DNA of 64,000 nucleotides from Geodermatophilus sp. TF02-6 (GTDB taxonomy: Bacteria; Actinomycetota; Actinomycetes; Mycobacteriales; Geodermatophilaceae), in contig NZ_QOHF01000001.1 of NCBI RefSeq assembly GCF_003319115.1, positions 1 through 64,000 on the forward strand, read 5' to 3'. The position numbers and the translations under genes are program-made. The notes beneath the pieces are model-generated. The model saw nothing but the letters and a program-made list of their open reading frames with translations, did no database searches and was not told the DNA's origin. Within the stretch, counting starts at the first letter, position 1. Each line of letters begins with the position of its first letter. Below are positions 9,430 to 16,538 of the stretch, one piece after another.

Positions 9430-10671
9430 CTGAGCACCGAGCCCCTCCCGACGCCGGACGACGAGCCGGCCGCTCCCCAGCCGGTCCCGCTCCTGGCCCC
9501 CCGTGACGGGCTGCCCCCGATCATCGAGACCCCTCCCGCGCTGGCCGCCTACGCCGACGCGCTCGCGGCCGGTACCGGCCCGGTCGCGGTCGACGCCGAA
9601 CGCGCCTCCGGCTACCGCTACGGCCAGCGGGCCTACCTCGTCCAGCTGCGCCGCGCCGGAGCGGGCACCGGGCTGATCGACCCGATCGCACTGCCGGACC
9701 TCGCGGTCGTCCAGGACGCGATCACCGACGCCGAGTGGGTGCTGCACGCGGCCAACCAGGACCTCCCCTGCCTGGCCGAGGTCGGGCTGGTCCCCAGCCG
9801 CGTCTTCGACACCGAGCTGGCCGCGCGGCTGGCCGGCCTGCCCCGCGCCGGGCTCGGCGCGGTCGTCGAGCAGCTGCTGGGCTGGTCGCTGCAGAAGGGG
9901 CACTCCGCCGCCGACTGGAGCACCCGGCCGCTGCCCGCGGAGTGGCTGGTCTACGCCGCGCTGGACGTCGAGGTGCTGGTCGACCTGCGCGACGCCCTGG
10001 CCGCCGTCCTCGAGGAGCAGGGCAAGACCGAGTGGGCCCGGCAGGAGTTCGCGGCGATCCTCGCCGCCGGGCCGCCGGCGCCCAAGCCCGATCCGTGGCG
10101 GCGCACCTCCGGCGTGCACGGGCTGCGCAACCGGCGGCAGCTGGGCATGCTGCGCGCGCTGTGGCAGGCCCGCGACGAGCTGGCCCGCCGCCGCGACGTC
10201 GCCCCGGGGCGGGTGCTGCCCGACGCGGCCATGGTCTCCGCCGTCCAGGCCGACCCGCGGTCGGAGGGCGCGCTGCTGGAGCTGCCGGTGTTCCGCGGCC
10301 GGGCCAACCGCAAGCTGGTGGGCACCTGGTTCGGTGCGCTGGCCCGGGGCCGCCAGCTGCCGGAGTCCGAGCTGCCGCTGCACGCCCGTACGGGTGACGG
10401 CCCGCCGCCGGTGAACCGCTGGGCCGATCGCGACCCGGCCGCCGCCACCCGGCTGCAAGCGGCCCGCGCCGGCCTGGCCGAGCTGGCCGCCCGGCACACG
10501 CTGCCGGTGGAGAACCTGCTCTCCCCCGACCTGGTGCGCCGGCTGGCGTGGAGCCCGCCCGAGCCGCGCACCGCCGAGGCGGTCGCCGAGGCGCTGCGGG
10601 CCGGCGGCGCCCGCGAGTGGCAGGTCGAGCTCACCTGCGACCTGCTCACCGACGCGGTCAACCGGGCTTGA
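9430..10671 (+). CDS. rnd: Ribonuclease D, probably with a CTG start
   Basis: A 413-residue DEDDy 3'-5' exoribonuclease. Exo I is VAVDAERASGYRY (about residue 55), Exo II the LHAANQDLPCL segment (about 104), Exo III the WLVYAALDVEVLVDL segment (about 175); one or two HRDC-like helical domains follow (from about residue 220). The coding frame extends upstream of the first GTG (9739, which would delete Exo I) to a TGA at 9400, with no ATG, GTG or TTG. CTG at 9430 gives LSTEPLPTPDDE..., with GAGAGG upstream, and is the best start. Position after DUF3000 matches Rv2681. Confidence 0.88.
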   Translation: MSTEPLPTPDDEPAAPQPVPLLAPRDGLPPIIETPPALAAYADALAAGTGPVAVDAERASGYRYGQRAYLVQLRRAGAGTGLIDPIALPDLAVVQDAITDAEWVLHAANQDLPCLAEVGLVPSRVFDTELAARLAGLPRAGLGAVVEQLLGWSLQKGHSAADWSTRPLPAEWLVYAALDVEVLVDLRDALAAVLEEQGKTEWARQEFAAILAAGPPAPKPDPWRRTSGVHGLRNRRQLGMLRALWQARDELARRRDVAPGRVLPDAAMVSAVQADPRSEGALLELPVFRGRANRKLVGTWFGALARGRQLPESELPLHARTGDGPPPVNRWADRDPAAATRLQAARAGLAELAARHTLPVENLLSPDLVRRLAWSPPEPRTAEAVAEALRAGGAREWQVELTCDLLTDAVNRA

Positions 10672-10684
10672 GCCCCGAGACCCC

Positions 10685-10745
10685 GGGCATGGGAAGCGAT
10701 ACCTGCGTCTTGGCCGCGCCCACGCAGGTATCGCTTCCCATGCCC
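10685..10745. repeat. Long perfect inverted repeat after rnd
   Basis: Arms of 24 bp (10685-10708 and 10722-10745), perfectly complementary, with a 13-nt spacer. It begins 14 bp after the rnd stop. It is less GC-rich than its surroundings (GGGAAGCGATACCTGCGT in the arm) and unlike the other palindromes here. It may act as the rnd terminator or be a copy of a dispersed palindrome; no second copy was noticed in the window. Confidence 0.7.
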
Positions 10746-10880
10746 CCGCGGGGACCCCCGGCCGTCGTGCTGTCTCTCGTAACGCGCTGGAGCCGGCCTG
10801 CATCCGGGAGCCGCCCTGTACCGCGGCTCCGGCGGGCGCGGGGCGGCTCCGGCCGCGTCAGCGGAACACGCTGCCGGTGT

Positions 10881-11164
10881 TCAGCGGAACTCGTGGGTCA
10901 GGCTCTCGATCGTCCGGTCCAGCGACGCGACCTCGATGTGCGAGAGCCGCTGGTCGCGCCGGCGGCCAGCAATCGCCTCGTGCGCGGCGCACAGGGTGGC
11001 CCACACCTGGTCGTCGTCCCCCTCGGGGGTCGTCCCCAGGGCACCGACCTCGTACCGCAGCCCGGAGTCCCGGATGATGGCGATCGCGGCCCCGTCCGGA
11101 GGCTCGCCCTGAGCCTGCGAAGGGGGAGAGGGACGGGGTCCTCTCACCGGATCTCGGCGTTCAC
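10881..11164 (-). pseudogene. Thiamine-binding (MTH1187/DUF77-like) protein gene broken by a repeat
   Basis: The C-terminal 70 residues (AIAIIRDSGLRYEVGALGTTPEGDDD at the start) match small MTH1187-type thiamine-binding proteins, which sense or carry thiamine. The likely original start is the GTG at 11164, overlapping the dxs stop as GTGA and reading V-N-A-E-I-R. A TGA then follows that is the first base triplet of a palindromic repeat (11089-11146); the second half of the gene is in another frame. A restart at GTG 11147 would translate the repeat. The link with the thiamine-diphosphate enzyme Dxs makes sense functionally. Confidence 0.6.
11089..11146. repeat. Palindromic repeat, copy 2, inside a gene
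   Basis: Read on the minus strand it starts TGAGAGGACCCCGTCC, contains the family core with GCAGGCTCAGGGCG, and ends GGACGGGGCC. It has the same layout as the stop-docked copies but lies within the coding region of the thiamine-binding protein gene and provides its premature stop. Confidence 0.7.
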
Positions 11165-13074
11165 GGGGCCCCCTCGACCGCCTGCGGCACGCTGCCCTCG
11201 GCCCGCTCGGCGAGCACCGCGGCCCACTCGGCGATCCGGCGGGCGACGTCCTGCTCGGTGAGGCCGGCGTCGGCGAGGACCTGGCCGACGCTGCCGTGCT
11301 CGAGGAACTCCTGCGGCAGCCCGAGGGTCCGCACCGGGACGTCGCAGCCGCGGTCCTGCAGCGCCCGGGTCAACGTGGCGCCGACCCCACCCGCGCGACC
11401 GCCGTCCTCGACGGTGACGACCAGCCGGTGCCGGGTGGCGAGGTCGACCAGCTCGGCCGGGACCGGCAGCACCCAGCGCGGGTCGACGACGGTGACCTCG
11501 ATGCCGTGGTCGGCGGCGCGCTCGGCCGCGGCCAGGCACACCGGCACCATCGACCCGACGGCGACCAGCAGGACCTCCTCGGCCGCCCCGCGGCGCAGGA
11601 CGTCGACCGGCCCGCGCCGCTCCAGCGCCGGGACGTCCACCGGCGGGGCGCCCTTCGGGAAGCGGACGACGGTCGGCCCGTCGGTCACCGCCACCGCCTC
11701 GCGCAGCGCCTCGCGCAGGGTCGGTTCGTCGCGCGGTGCGGCCAGCTGCAGCCCGGGGACGACGGAGAGGACCGACATGTCCCACATGCCGTTGTGCGAG
11801 GGGCCGTCGGTGCCGGTCACCCCGGCCCGGTCCAGGACGACGGTCACCGGCTGGCGGTGCAGCGCGACGTCCATGAGCAGCTGGTCGAACGCCCGGTTGA
11901 GGAACGTCGAGTAGACGGCGACCACCGGGTGCAGCCCGCCCATCGCCAGGCCGGCGGCGGAGGTCAGCGCGTGCTGCTCGGCGATGCCCACGTCGTACGT
12001 CCGCTCCGGGAACCGCTCGGCGAACGCGGCCAGGCCGGTGGGGTGCAGCATCGCCGCGGTGATCGCCACGACGTCGGAGCGCTCGCTGCCGATGCGCACC
12101 AGCTCGTCGGAGAAGGCTGCCGTCCAGTCCCGGGCGACGGCGGCGCTGGTGCCGCTGTCGGGGTCGAACACGCCGGTCGCGTGCCAGGCGTCGATCTGGT
12201 CGGTCTCGGCCGGCGGGTAGCCGAAGCCCTTGGTCGTGACGGCGTGCACGATCACCGGCCCGCCGAACGAGCGTGCCCGCTTGAGCGCCGACTCCACGGC
12301 CCGCACGTCATGGCCGTCGACCGGGCCGATGTACTTCAGCCCGAGGTCCTCGAACATGCCCTGCGGCGACAGGACGTCCTTGAGGCCCTTCTTGATGGCG
12401 TGCAGCGCGTCGTAGAGCGCCGAGCCGACCACCGGGGCCCGGTGCAGCGCCTGGCGCACCTGCAGCAGCGCGTGCTCGTAGCCGGGCCGCAGCCGCAGGG
12501 TGGCCAGCGCGTCGGCGACCCCGCCGATGGTCGGCGAGTAGGAGCGGCCGTTGTCGTTGACCACGATGACGATCGGGCGGTCCTGGGCCGCGGCGATGTT
12601 GTTCAGCGCCTCCCAGGCCATGCCGCCGGTGAGGGCGCCGTCGCCGATGACCGCGACCACCGGCCGCTTCTCGCCGCGGACGGCGAGGGCCTTGGCCAGC
12701 CCGTCGGCGTAGGACAGCGCGGTGGAGGCGTGGCTGTTCTCCACCCAGTCGTGCTCGCTCTCCGCTCGGCTCGGGTAGCCGGAGAGGCCGCCGCGCTGGC
12801 GCAGCCGGGAGAAGCCCTCCACCCGGCCGGTGAGCATCTTGTGCACGTAGCTCTGGTGGCCGGTGTCGAAGACGATCGGCTCCCGCGGGGAGTCGAAGAC
12901 CCGGTGCAGGGCGATGGTGAGCTCGACCGTGCCGAGATTGGGACCGAGGTGCCCGCCGGTCCGGGCGACGCTGGTGACCAGCGCGTCGCGGATCTCGGCG
13001 GCCAGTGCCGGCAGCTCGTCGGCCGGGAGCGCCTTGAGGTCGGCGGGGGCGCGGAGCGATCGCAGGAGCGACAC
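11161..13074 (-). CDS. dxs: 1-deoxy-D-xylulose-5-phosphate synthase
   Basis: A 637-residue thiamine-diphosphate enzyme joining pyruvate and glyceraldehyde-3-phosphate, the entry step of the MEP isoprenoid pathway. The ThDP/Mg motif is [16 protein letters not shown] (about residues 147-162). The catalytic Glu region is [18 protein letters not shown] (about 365), and [19 protein letters not shown] is the DRAG loop. GTG start at 13074; normal length. A broken thiamine-binding gene overlaps its stop. Corresponds to Rv2682c. Confidence 0.97.
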   Translation of the reverse strand: MSLLRSLRAPADLKALPADELPALAAEIRDALVTSVARTGGHLGPNLGTVELTIALHRVFDSPREPIVFDTGHQSYVHKMLTGRVEGFSRLRQRGGLSGYPSRAESEHDWVENSHASTALSYADGLAKALAVRGEKRPVVAVIGDGALTGGMAWEALNNIAAAQDRPIVIVVNDNGRSYSPTIGGVADALATLRLRPGYEHALLQVRQALHRAPVVGSALYDALHAIKKGLKDVLSPQGMFEDLGLKYIGPVDGHDVRAVESALKRARSFGGPVIVHAVTTKGFGYPPAETDQIDAWHATGVFDPDSGTSAAVARDWTAAFSDELVRIGSERSDVVAITAAMLHPTGLAAFAERFPERTYDVGIAEQHALTSAAGLAMGGLHPVVAVYSTFLNRAFDQLLMDVALHRQPVTVVLDRAGVTGTDGPSHNGMWDMSVLSVVPGLQLAAPRDEPTLREALREAVAVTDGPTVVRFPKGAPPVDVPALERRGPVDVLRRGAAEEVLLVAVGSMVPVCLAAAERAADHGIEVTVVDPRWVLPVPAELVDLATRHRLVVTVEDGGRAGGVGATLTRALQDRGCDVPVRTLGLPQEFLEHGSVGQVLADAGLTEQDVARRIAEWAAVLAERAEGSVPQAVEGAP

Positions 13075-13190
13075 GAGGGGGCAGCGTCCTCTCTGTCTGC
13101 GGCAGGTGCACGGCGTCGTGACGGCCGCCGATCAACTGTAGCCGCGTGCGCCCGGCTCTTCCGGTCGAGAGCCGGGTCCGGGTGCGGCCG

Positions 13191-13559
13191 CTACAGCCGC
13201 GGTACCCACCGCTGCCCGCGCAGCGCCCCCGCCACCACCTCGACCCCCCGCGCGGCGGCCGCCAGCCGAGCGCCCTCCCGCTCGTAGGCGGCGATCGCGG
13301 CCTCCATCGCATCGGCCGGCAGCTCGTCGACCAGCTCCACGCGCACCGTGCGCCAGCCCGCCCGGGCCGCCTCCAGCCCGGCGGTCACGTGGTCGCGCGC
13401 GAAGCGGGCCAGCAGCACCGGGTAGCGGCGCAGCACCTCGTGGGCGCGGTAGTCGGGCGGGACGAGGTCGAACAGCCAGGTGACGGCGGTCTGCTCCCAG
13501 TCCGGTGCCCCGGGCGGTCGTACCGGATCCGGCCAGCCCGGCGGCAGCGTCGCGTCCAC
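13191..13559 (-). CDS. Conserved hypothetical protein with an upstream SOS box
   Basis: A 122-residue soluble protein. It starts MDATLPPGWPDPVRPPGAPDWE, then WLFDLVPPDYRAHEVLRRYP (about 30-49), and is helical and Arg-rich to the end. Similar short proteins with an LPPGWP...PPGAPDWE start occur in other actinobacteria, without known function. GTG 13559 is the start because the conserved block follows at once; there is no strong Shine-Dalgarno. A near-consensus LexA box lies 22 bp upstream, so DNA-damage induction is likely if the box is bound. Confidence 0.8.
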   Translation of the reverse strand: MDATLPPGWPDPVRPPGAPDWEQTAVTWLFDLVPPDYRAHEVLRRYPVLLARFARDHVTAGLEAARAGWRTVRVELVDELPADAMEAAIAAYEREGARLAAAARGVEVVAGALRGQRWVPRL

Positions 13560-13580
13560 CGCACCAGTCTGCCGCACGCA

Positions 13581-13596
13581 CCGAACACGTGTTCGA
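13581..13596. promoter_or_regulatory. Probable LexA (SOS) box
   Basis: CGAAC-ACGT-GTTCGA matches 11 of the 12 fixed positions of the actinobacterial SOS box TCGAAC-N4-GTTCGA. It is centred about 30 bp before the GTG of the 122-residue gene at 13559, where LexA would block its promoter. Confidence 0.6.
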
Positions 13597-13711
13597 CGAC
13601 GTGCGCAGCCCGTTGGTCGGGGTACGTCAAGACCTGCGCACCCGCGGGCACCGGTGGCCACGACGTCGTGCGTCTCGCCGCGGAGCTGCCGGACGCCTCC
13701 TGCGGTGACGG

Positions 13712-13939
13712 TCAGGAGGTGGGCCGCTTCAGCCAGAACTGCTCGAAGCCCCACGTGCCGGCGCCGCTGGAGTGGTAGCTCACCAGTTCCCACCCCTCGC
13801 TGCCGAGCCGGTTGAGCACCGAACTGGTGTCGCCGCTCTGGCGCTCCAGCGCCCCGCCGGGGAGCTTGACGCTCACCCCGGCGCGCTGCGTCTCGGCGTC
13901 GTTGGCCGTGATGACCGAGGCGTACTCCCAGGTGGTCAC
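13712..13939 (-). CDS. DUF4177-like small protein
   Basis: A 75-residue protein with MTTWEYASV at the start, LNRLGSEGWELVSYHSS in the middle and WGFEQFWLKRP at the end. This is the layout of the short DUF4177 fold, in which an N-terminal WEY strand and a central GWELV motif are conserved. Soluble. GTG start. Function of the family unknown. The gap to the SOS-box gene (13597-13711) shows nothing else. Confidence 0.8.
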   Translation of the reverse strand: MTTWEYASVITANDAETQRAGVSVKLPGGALERQSGDTSSVLNRLGSEGWELVSYHSSGAGTWGFEQFWLKRPTS

Positions 13940-14125
13940 GGAGGACGACGGTAGCCGGTCGCCCCGGCGCCGCCGGGCGGGCCGTCGGGGTCCCCGACCC
14001 TTCCGTCATGCCCTCCGTCCGGTTACGGTCACTGTGCGCTATGAGTCTACTCCGCCGAGTTCCGGTCGCTCGGCTCACCGGCCCGCGGCGCCGCCCACCC
14101 GCCACCCGCGCCGAGGGGACTGCGC

Positions 14126-14947
14126 ATGACCCGCCTCACCGCCCGGCCCGAGAGCCGGCGCTCCTCCCGGACCGCGGCCACCGTCCTCGGCGTGCTGGCC
14201 TTCGTCGGGTCGTCCGCTGCGCTCGGGGCGGTGGCGGCGGACGACGGCGGGGCGTCCGGGTCGGGGACCGCCCAGGTGGCCCCCGCGGCCGACACGTCGA
14301 CACACTCGGCCGCCGTCCCCGCCAGCGGCATCGGGGACGCCGCCCGGACCGGCGAGATCGGCGACGCCTTCTCCGCCGGCCCCTCCGCGGCCGGCACCTC
14401 GCCCGAGGCTCCGGTCGCCGCGGCTCCCGGCACGGCGGACTCCCCGGCGTCGGCCACCCTCGCCCCGGACCGGTCGGCGGCCGGGCGGGCTACCACGGCC
14501 GGGGACGCGTCTCCCGAGCCGGGGCCGGTCGGGGTCCCGCCGGCGACGCCCACCCCGGCCGGCACGCCGGTCCCTGCTCCGGCGGGCACGCCGGTCCCCG
14601 CGTCGTCGGCCGCGGCCGCCGCGCCGGTGACCGGGCCCCGACCAGCGACCACCGCGGGCGGCGTCCCGGCTCCGGCGCCGACGGGGACGGCGGCCCGGAC
14701 CGCCGCGGCGACCCCGACGCCGAGCCCGACGCCCAGGCCCGGCCCGACGCCGAGCCCGACGCCCAGGCCCGGCCCGACGCCGGCCCCGACCGGATCAGCC
14801 GCGCCGGCCCCGGGCACCTCGGCCGCCACGACCTCTGCCGTGACGACGACCCTCACCACCCCGACGACCCCGGCCACCCCGTCCTCCGACGGCGCGGCCC
14901 CCGGCTCGGGCACCGCGCCGCGGGAGCGCGACCCCGGCGGCCGGTAA
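14126..14947 (+). CDS. Secreted or anchored Ala/Pro/Thr-rich low-complexity protein
   Basis: A 273-residue protein with one N-terminal hydrophobic segment (TAATVLGVLAFVGSSAALGA, about residues 17-36), then an extracellular region made almost wholly of Ala, Pro, Thr, Ser and Gly. Two exact copies of a TPSPTPRPGP decapeptide lie near residues 197-216. It looks like a cell-wall-spanning spacer. No catalytic domain. ATG behind GAGGGGAC. Convergent with the RNA methyltransferase; a palindromic repeat fills the gap. Confidence 0.7.
   Translation: MTRLTARPESRRSSRTAATVLGVLAFVGSSAALGAVAADDGGASGSGTAQVAPAADTSTHSAAVPASGIGDAARTGEIGDAFSAGPSAAGTSPEAPVAAAPGTADSPASATLAPDRSAAGRATTAGDASPEPGPVGVPPATPTPAGTPVPAPAGTPVPASSAAAAAPVTGPRPATTAGGVPAPAPTGTAARTAAATPTPSPTPRPGPTPSPTPRPGPTPAPTGSAAPAPGTSAATTSAVTTTLTTPTTPATPSSDGAAPGSGTAPRERDPGGR
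14714..14773 (+). repeat. Tandem 30-bp repeat in the Pro-rich gene
   Basis: Two identical 30-bp units (14714-14743, 14744-14773) encode the PTPSPTPRPG-type decapeptide twice. A slippage-prone site; copy number may vary between strains. Confidence 0.8.
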
Positions 14948-14955
14948 ACCCGCCC

Positions 14956-15013
14956 GGCCCCGTTCAGGGCACCGCCCCGAGCCTGCGAGGGGTGGGGGGA
15001 ACGGGGCCCTTCA
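14956..15013. repeat. Stop-docked palindromic repeat, copy 3
   Basis: Perfect outer arms GGCCCCGTTC (14956-14965) and GAACGGGGCC (14999-15008) enclose the core CCGCCCCGAGCCTGCGAGG. The TGA of the RNA methyltransferase gene (15011-15013) follows two bases after the right arm. The convergent gene ends at 14947, so the hairpin probably terminates both. Confidence 0.75.
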
Positions 15014-16504
15014 GGCCGGGACGAGGAGCGCGACGCACTCCACGTGGCTGGTCATCGGGAAGGCGTCGAACCCGCGCAGCGCCGCCAACCGGTGGCCCGA
15101 CTCCCCGAACACCGCGACGTCGCGGGCGAGGGACGCCGGGTCGCAGGCGACGTAGACCACCGCGCGCGGCCCGGCGGCGGCCAGCACCCGGCTGACCGCG
15201 GGCCCGGCGCCGGCGCGGGGCGGGTCGAGGACGACGACGTCGGGAGCGGTGCCCAGCTCCTCGAGCAGCCCGGTCAGGCCCTCGGCGTCCACCTCGCCCT
15301 GCCACACCTCCGCCTGCGGCAGGCCGGCCAGGTTGGCCTCGGCGGCGGCGCAGGCGGCCGGGTCGGCCTCCACGCAGACCACCCGGCCGTCCGCGCCGGC
15401 CGCGGGCGCGAGCGCGCCGCCGAAGAGGCCGGCGCCGGCGTAGAGGTCGAGCACGGTCTCCCCCGGCCGCACGGCCGCGTGCTCGCCCACCGCGGCCACC
15501 AGCGCGTCGGCCGCGGCCGGGTGCACCTGCCAGAACCCGGTGCCCTCGACCTCCCAGTCCCGCCCGGCGGCGTGCCGGGCGGTGCGCCCGGCCGGCTCGG
15601 CGGGGGCGTCCTCACCGGGGATGGGCCGGGCGGATCGCAGCACCCGCGTCGACTGCGGCTTGCCGCGCCGGTCGAGGCGGGTGGTGGTCACCGTGCCGAC
15701 CGAGTCGACGGCGACGTCGACCGCCCCGGCACCCGGCCAGCGGCGGTCGAGCACGGCGCGGGCGGCCGGCTCGACGGTGATCGGGCAGTCGTCGAGCAGG
15801 ACCAGGTCGTGCGAGCGGTGCCGGCGCAGCCCGGGCGCTCCGGAGCGGTCGACGGCGAAGCGCGCCCGGGTCCGCCAGCGCAGCGGCCCGCCGGGCAGCT
15901 CCTCCACCACCACCTCGACGTCGAGCCCGGCCAGCCGCGCCAGCTGCTCGCGGACGACGGCCGCTTTCAGCCGGCGCTGCTCGGCGGGGGTGGCGTGCTG
16001 CCAGTCGCAGCCGCCGCAGCGCCCCGGGCCGCTGTGCGGGCAGGGCCGCTGCACCCGCTCGGGAGAGGGCTCGAGCACCGTGACGGCGTCGGCGCGGCAG
16101 AAGCCGGGCTGGCGGTCCTCGGTGACCCGGACGACGGCCCGCTCGCCGGGCAGGGCGTGCCGGACGAACACCACCCGGCCCTCGTGCCGGGCCACGCAGT
16201 GCCCGCCGTGGGCGACCGGGCCGACGGTGACCTCGAACTGCCGGCCGGTCCAGCCGCCGCCGCGGTCGGGCCGCTGCGGCCGTCGTGTCCGTCTGCCGGG
16301 CGCGGCCTCCTCCCGGGCACCGCCCCGAGCCCGATCGGCCCCGTCCCGGGCCCCGGCCTGAGCTCGCGGAGGCTGGGGTGGAGGCGGCCCCCCTCCAGGG
16401 TCCCGCGCCGAGCCTGCGAGGCGTGGGGGTGAGGCCCCGTCCCGAGGCTCGCCCCGAGCTCGCGAGGGGTGAGGAGGACGGGGTCCTTCGACTTCCTCAG
16501 CCAC
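15011..16504 (-). CDS. TrmA/RumA-family RNA (uracil-5)-methyltransferase, start uncertain
   Basis: A TRAM domain (GRQFEVTVGPVAHGGHCVA) is followed by four Fe-S-type cysteines (CPHSGPGRCGGC). The SAM-binding motif is VLDLYAGAGLFGG, then VVLDPPRAGAG, and the nucleophile motif is YVACDPASLARD near the C-terminus. It methylates a uridine in 23S rRNA or tRNA. The only ATG, GTG or TTG in this frame is GTG 16504 (497 residues), which puts about 80 residues encoded by the repeat cluster before the TRAM domain, whose sequence starts near 16245. The native start may have been lost or be non-standard. Position corresponds to Rv2689c. Confidence 0.85.
   Translation of the reverse strand: MAEEVEGPRPPHPSRARGEPRDGASPPRLAGSARDPGGGPPPPQPPRAQAGARDGADRARGGAREEAAPGRRTRRPQRPDRGGGWTGRQFEVTVGPVAHGGHCVARHEGRVVFVRHALPGERAVVRVTEDRQPGFCRADAVTVLEPSPERVQRPCPHSGPGRCGGCDWQHATPAEQRRLKAAVVREQLARLAGLDVEVVVEELPGGPLRWRTRARFAVDRSGAPGLRRHRSHDLVLLDDCPITVEPAARAVLDRRWPGAGAVDVAVDSVGTVTTTRLDRRGKPQSTRVLRSARPIPGEDAPAEPAGRTARHAAGRDWEVEGTGFWQVHPAAADALVAAVGEHAAVRPGETVLDLYAGAGLFGGALAPAAGADGRVVCVEADPAACAAAEANLAGLPQAEVWQGEVDAEGLTGLLEELGTAPDVVVLDPPRAGAGPAVSRVLAAAGPRAVVYVACDPASLARDVAVFGESGHRLAALRGFDAFPMTSHVECVALLVPA
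16313..16500. repeat. Cluster of palindromic repeats between the APC permease and the RNA methyltransferase
   Basis: At least three degenerate units in tandem, each with a CCGAGCCTGCGAGG-like core and GGACGGGGTCC/GGCCCCGTCC-like arms. On the minus strand the cluster begins TGAGGAAGTCGAAGGACCCC, 35 bp after the permease stop. It is entirely in frame with the downstream methyltransferase gene. Confidence 0.65.
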
Positions 16505-16538
16505 AGCGGCTGCCTCTCGCCCTCATCGCCGGCCTCGC

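Noticed and set aside
11296-13287. Long plus-strand frame opposite dxs
   Set aside because: Antisense shadow of a highly conserved gene; no start context or motif.
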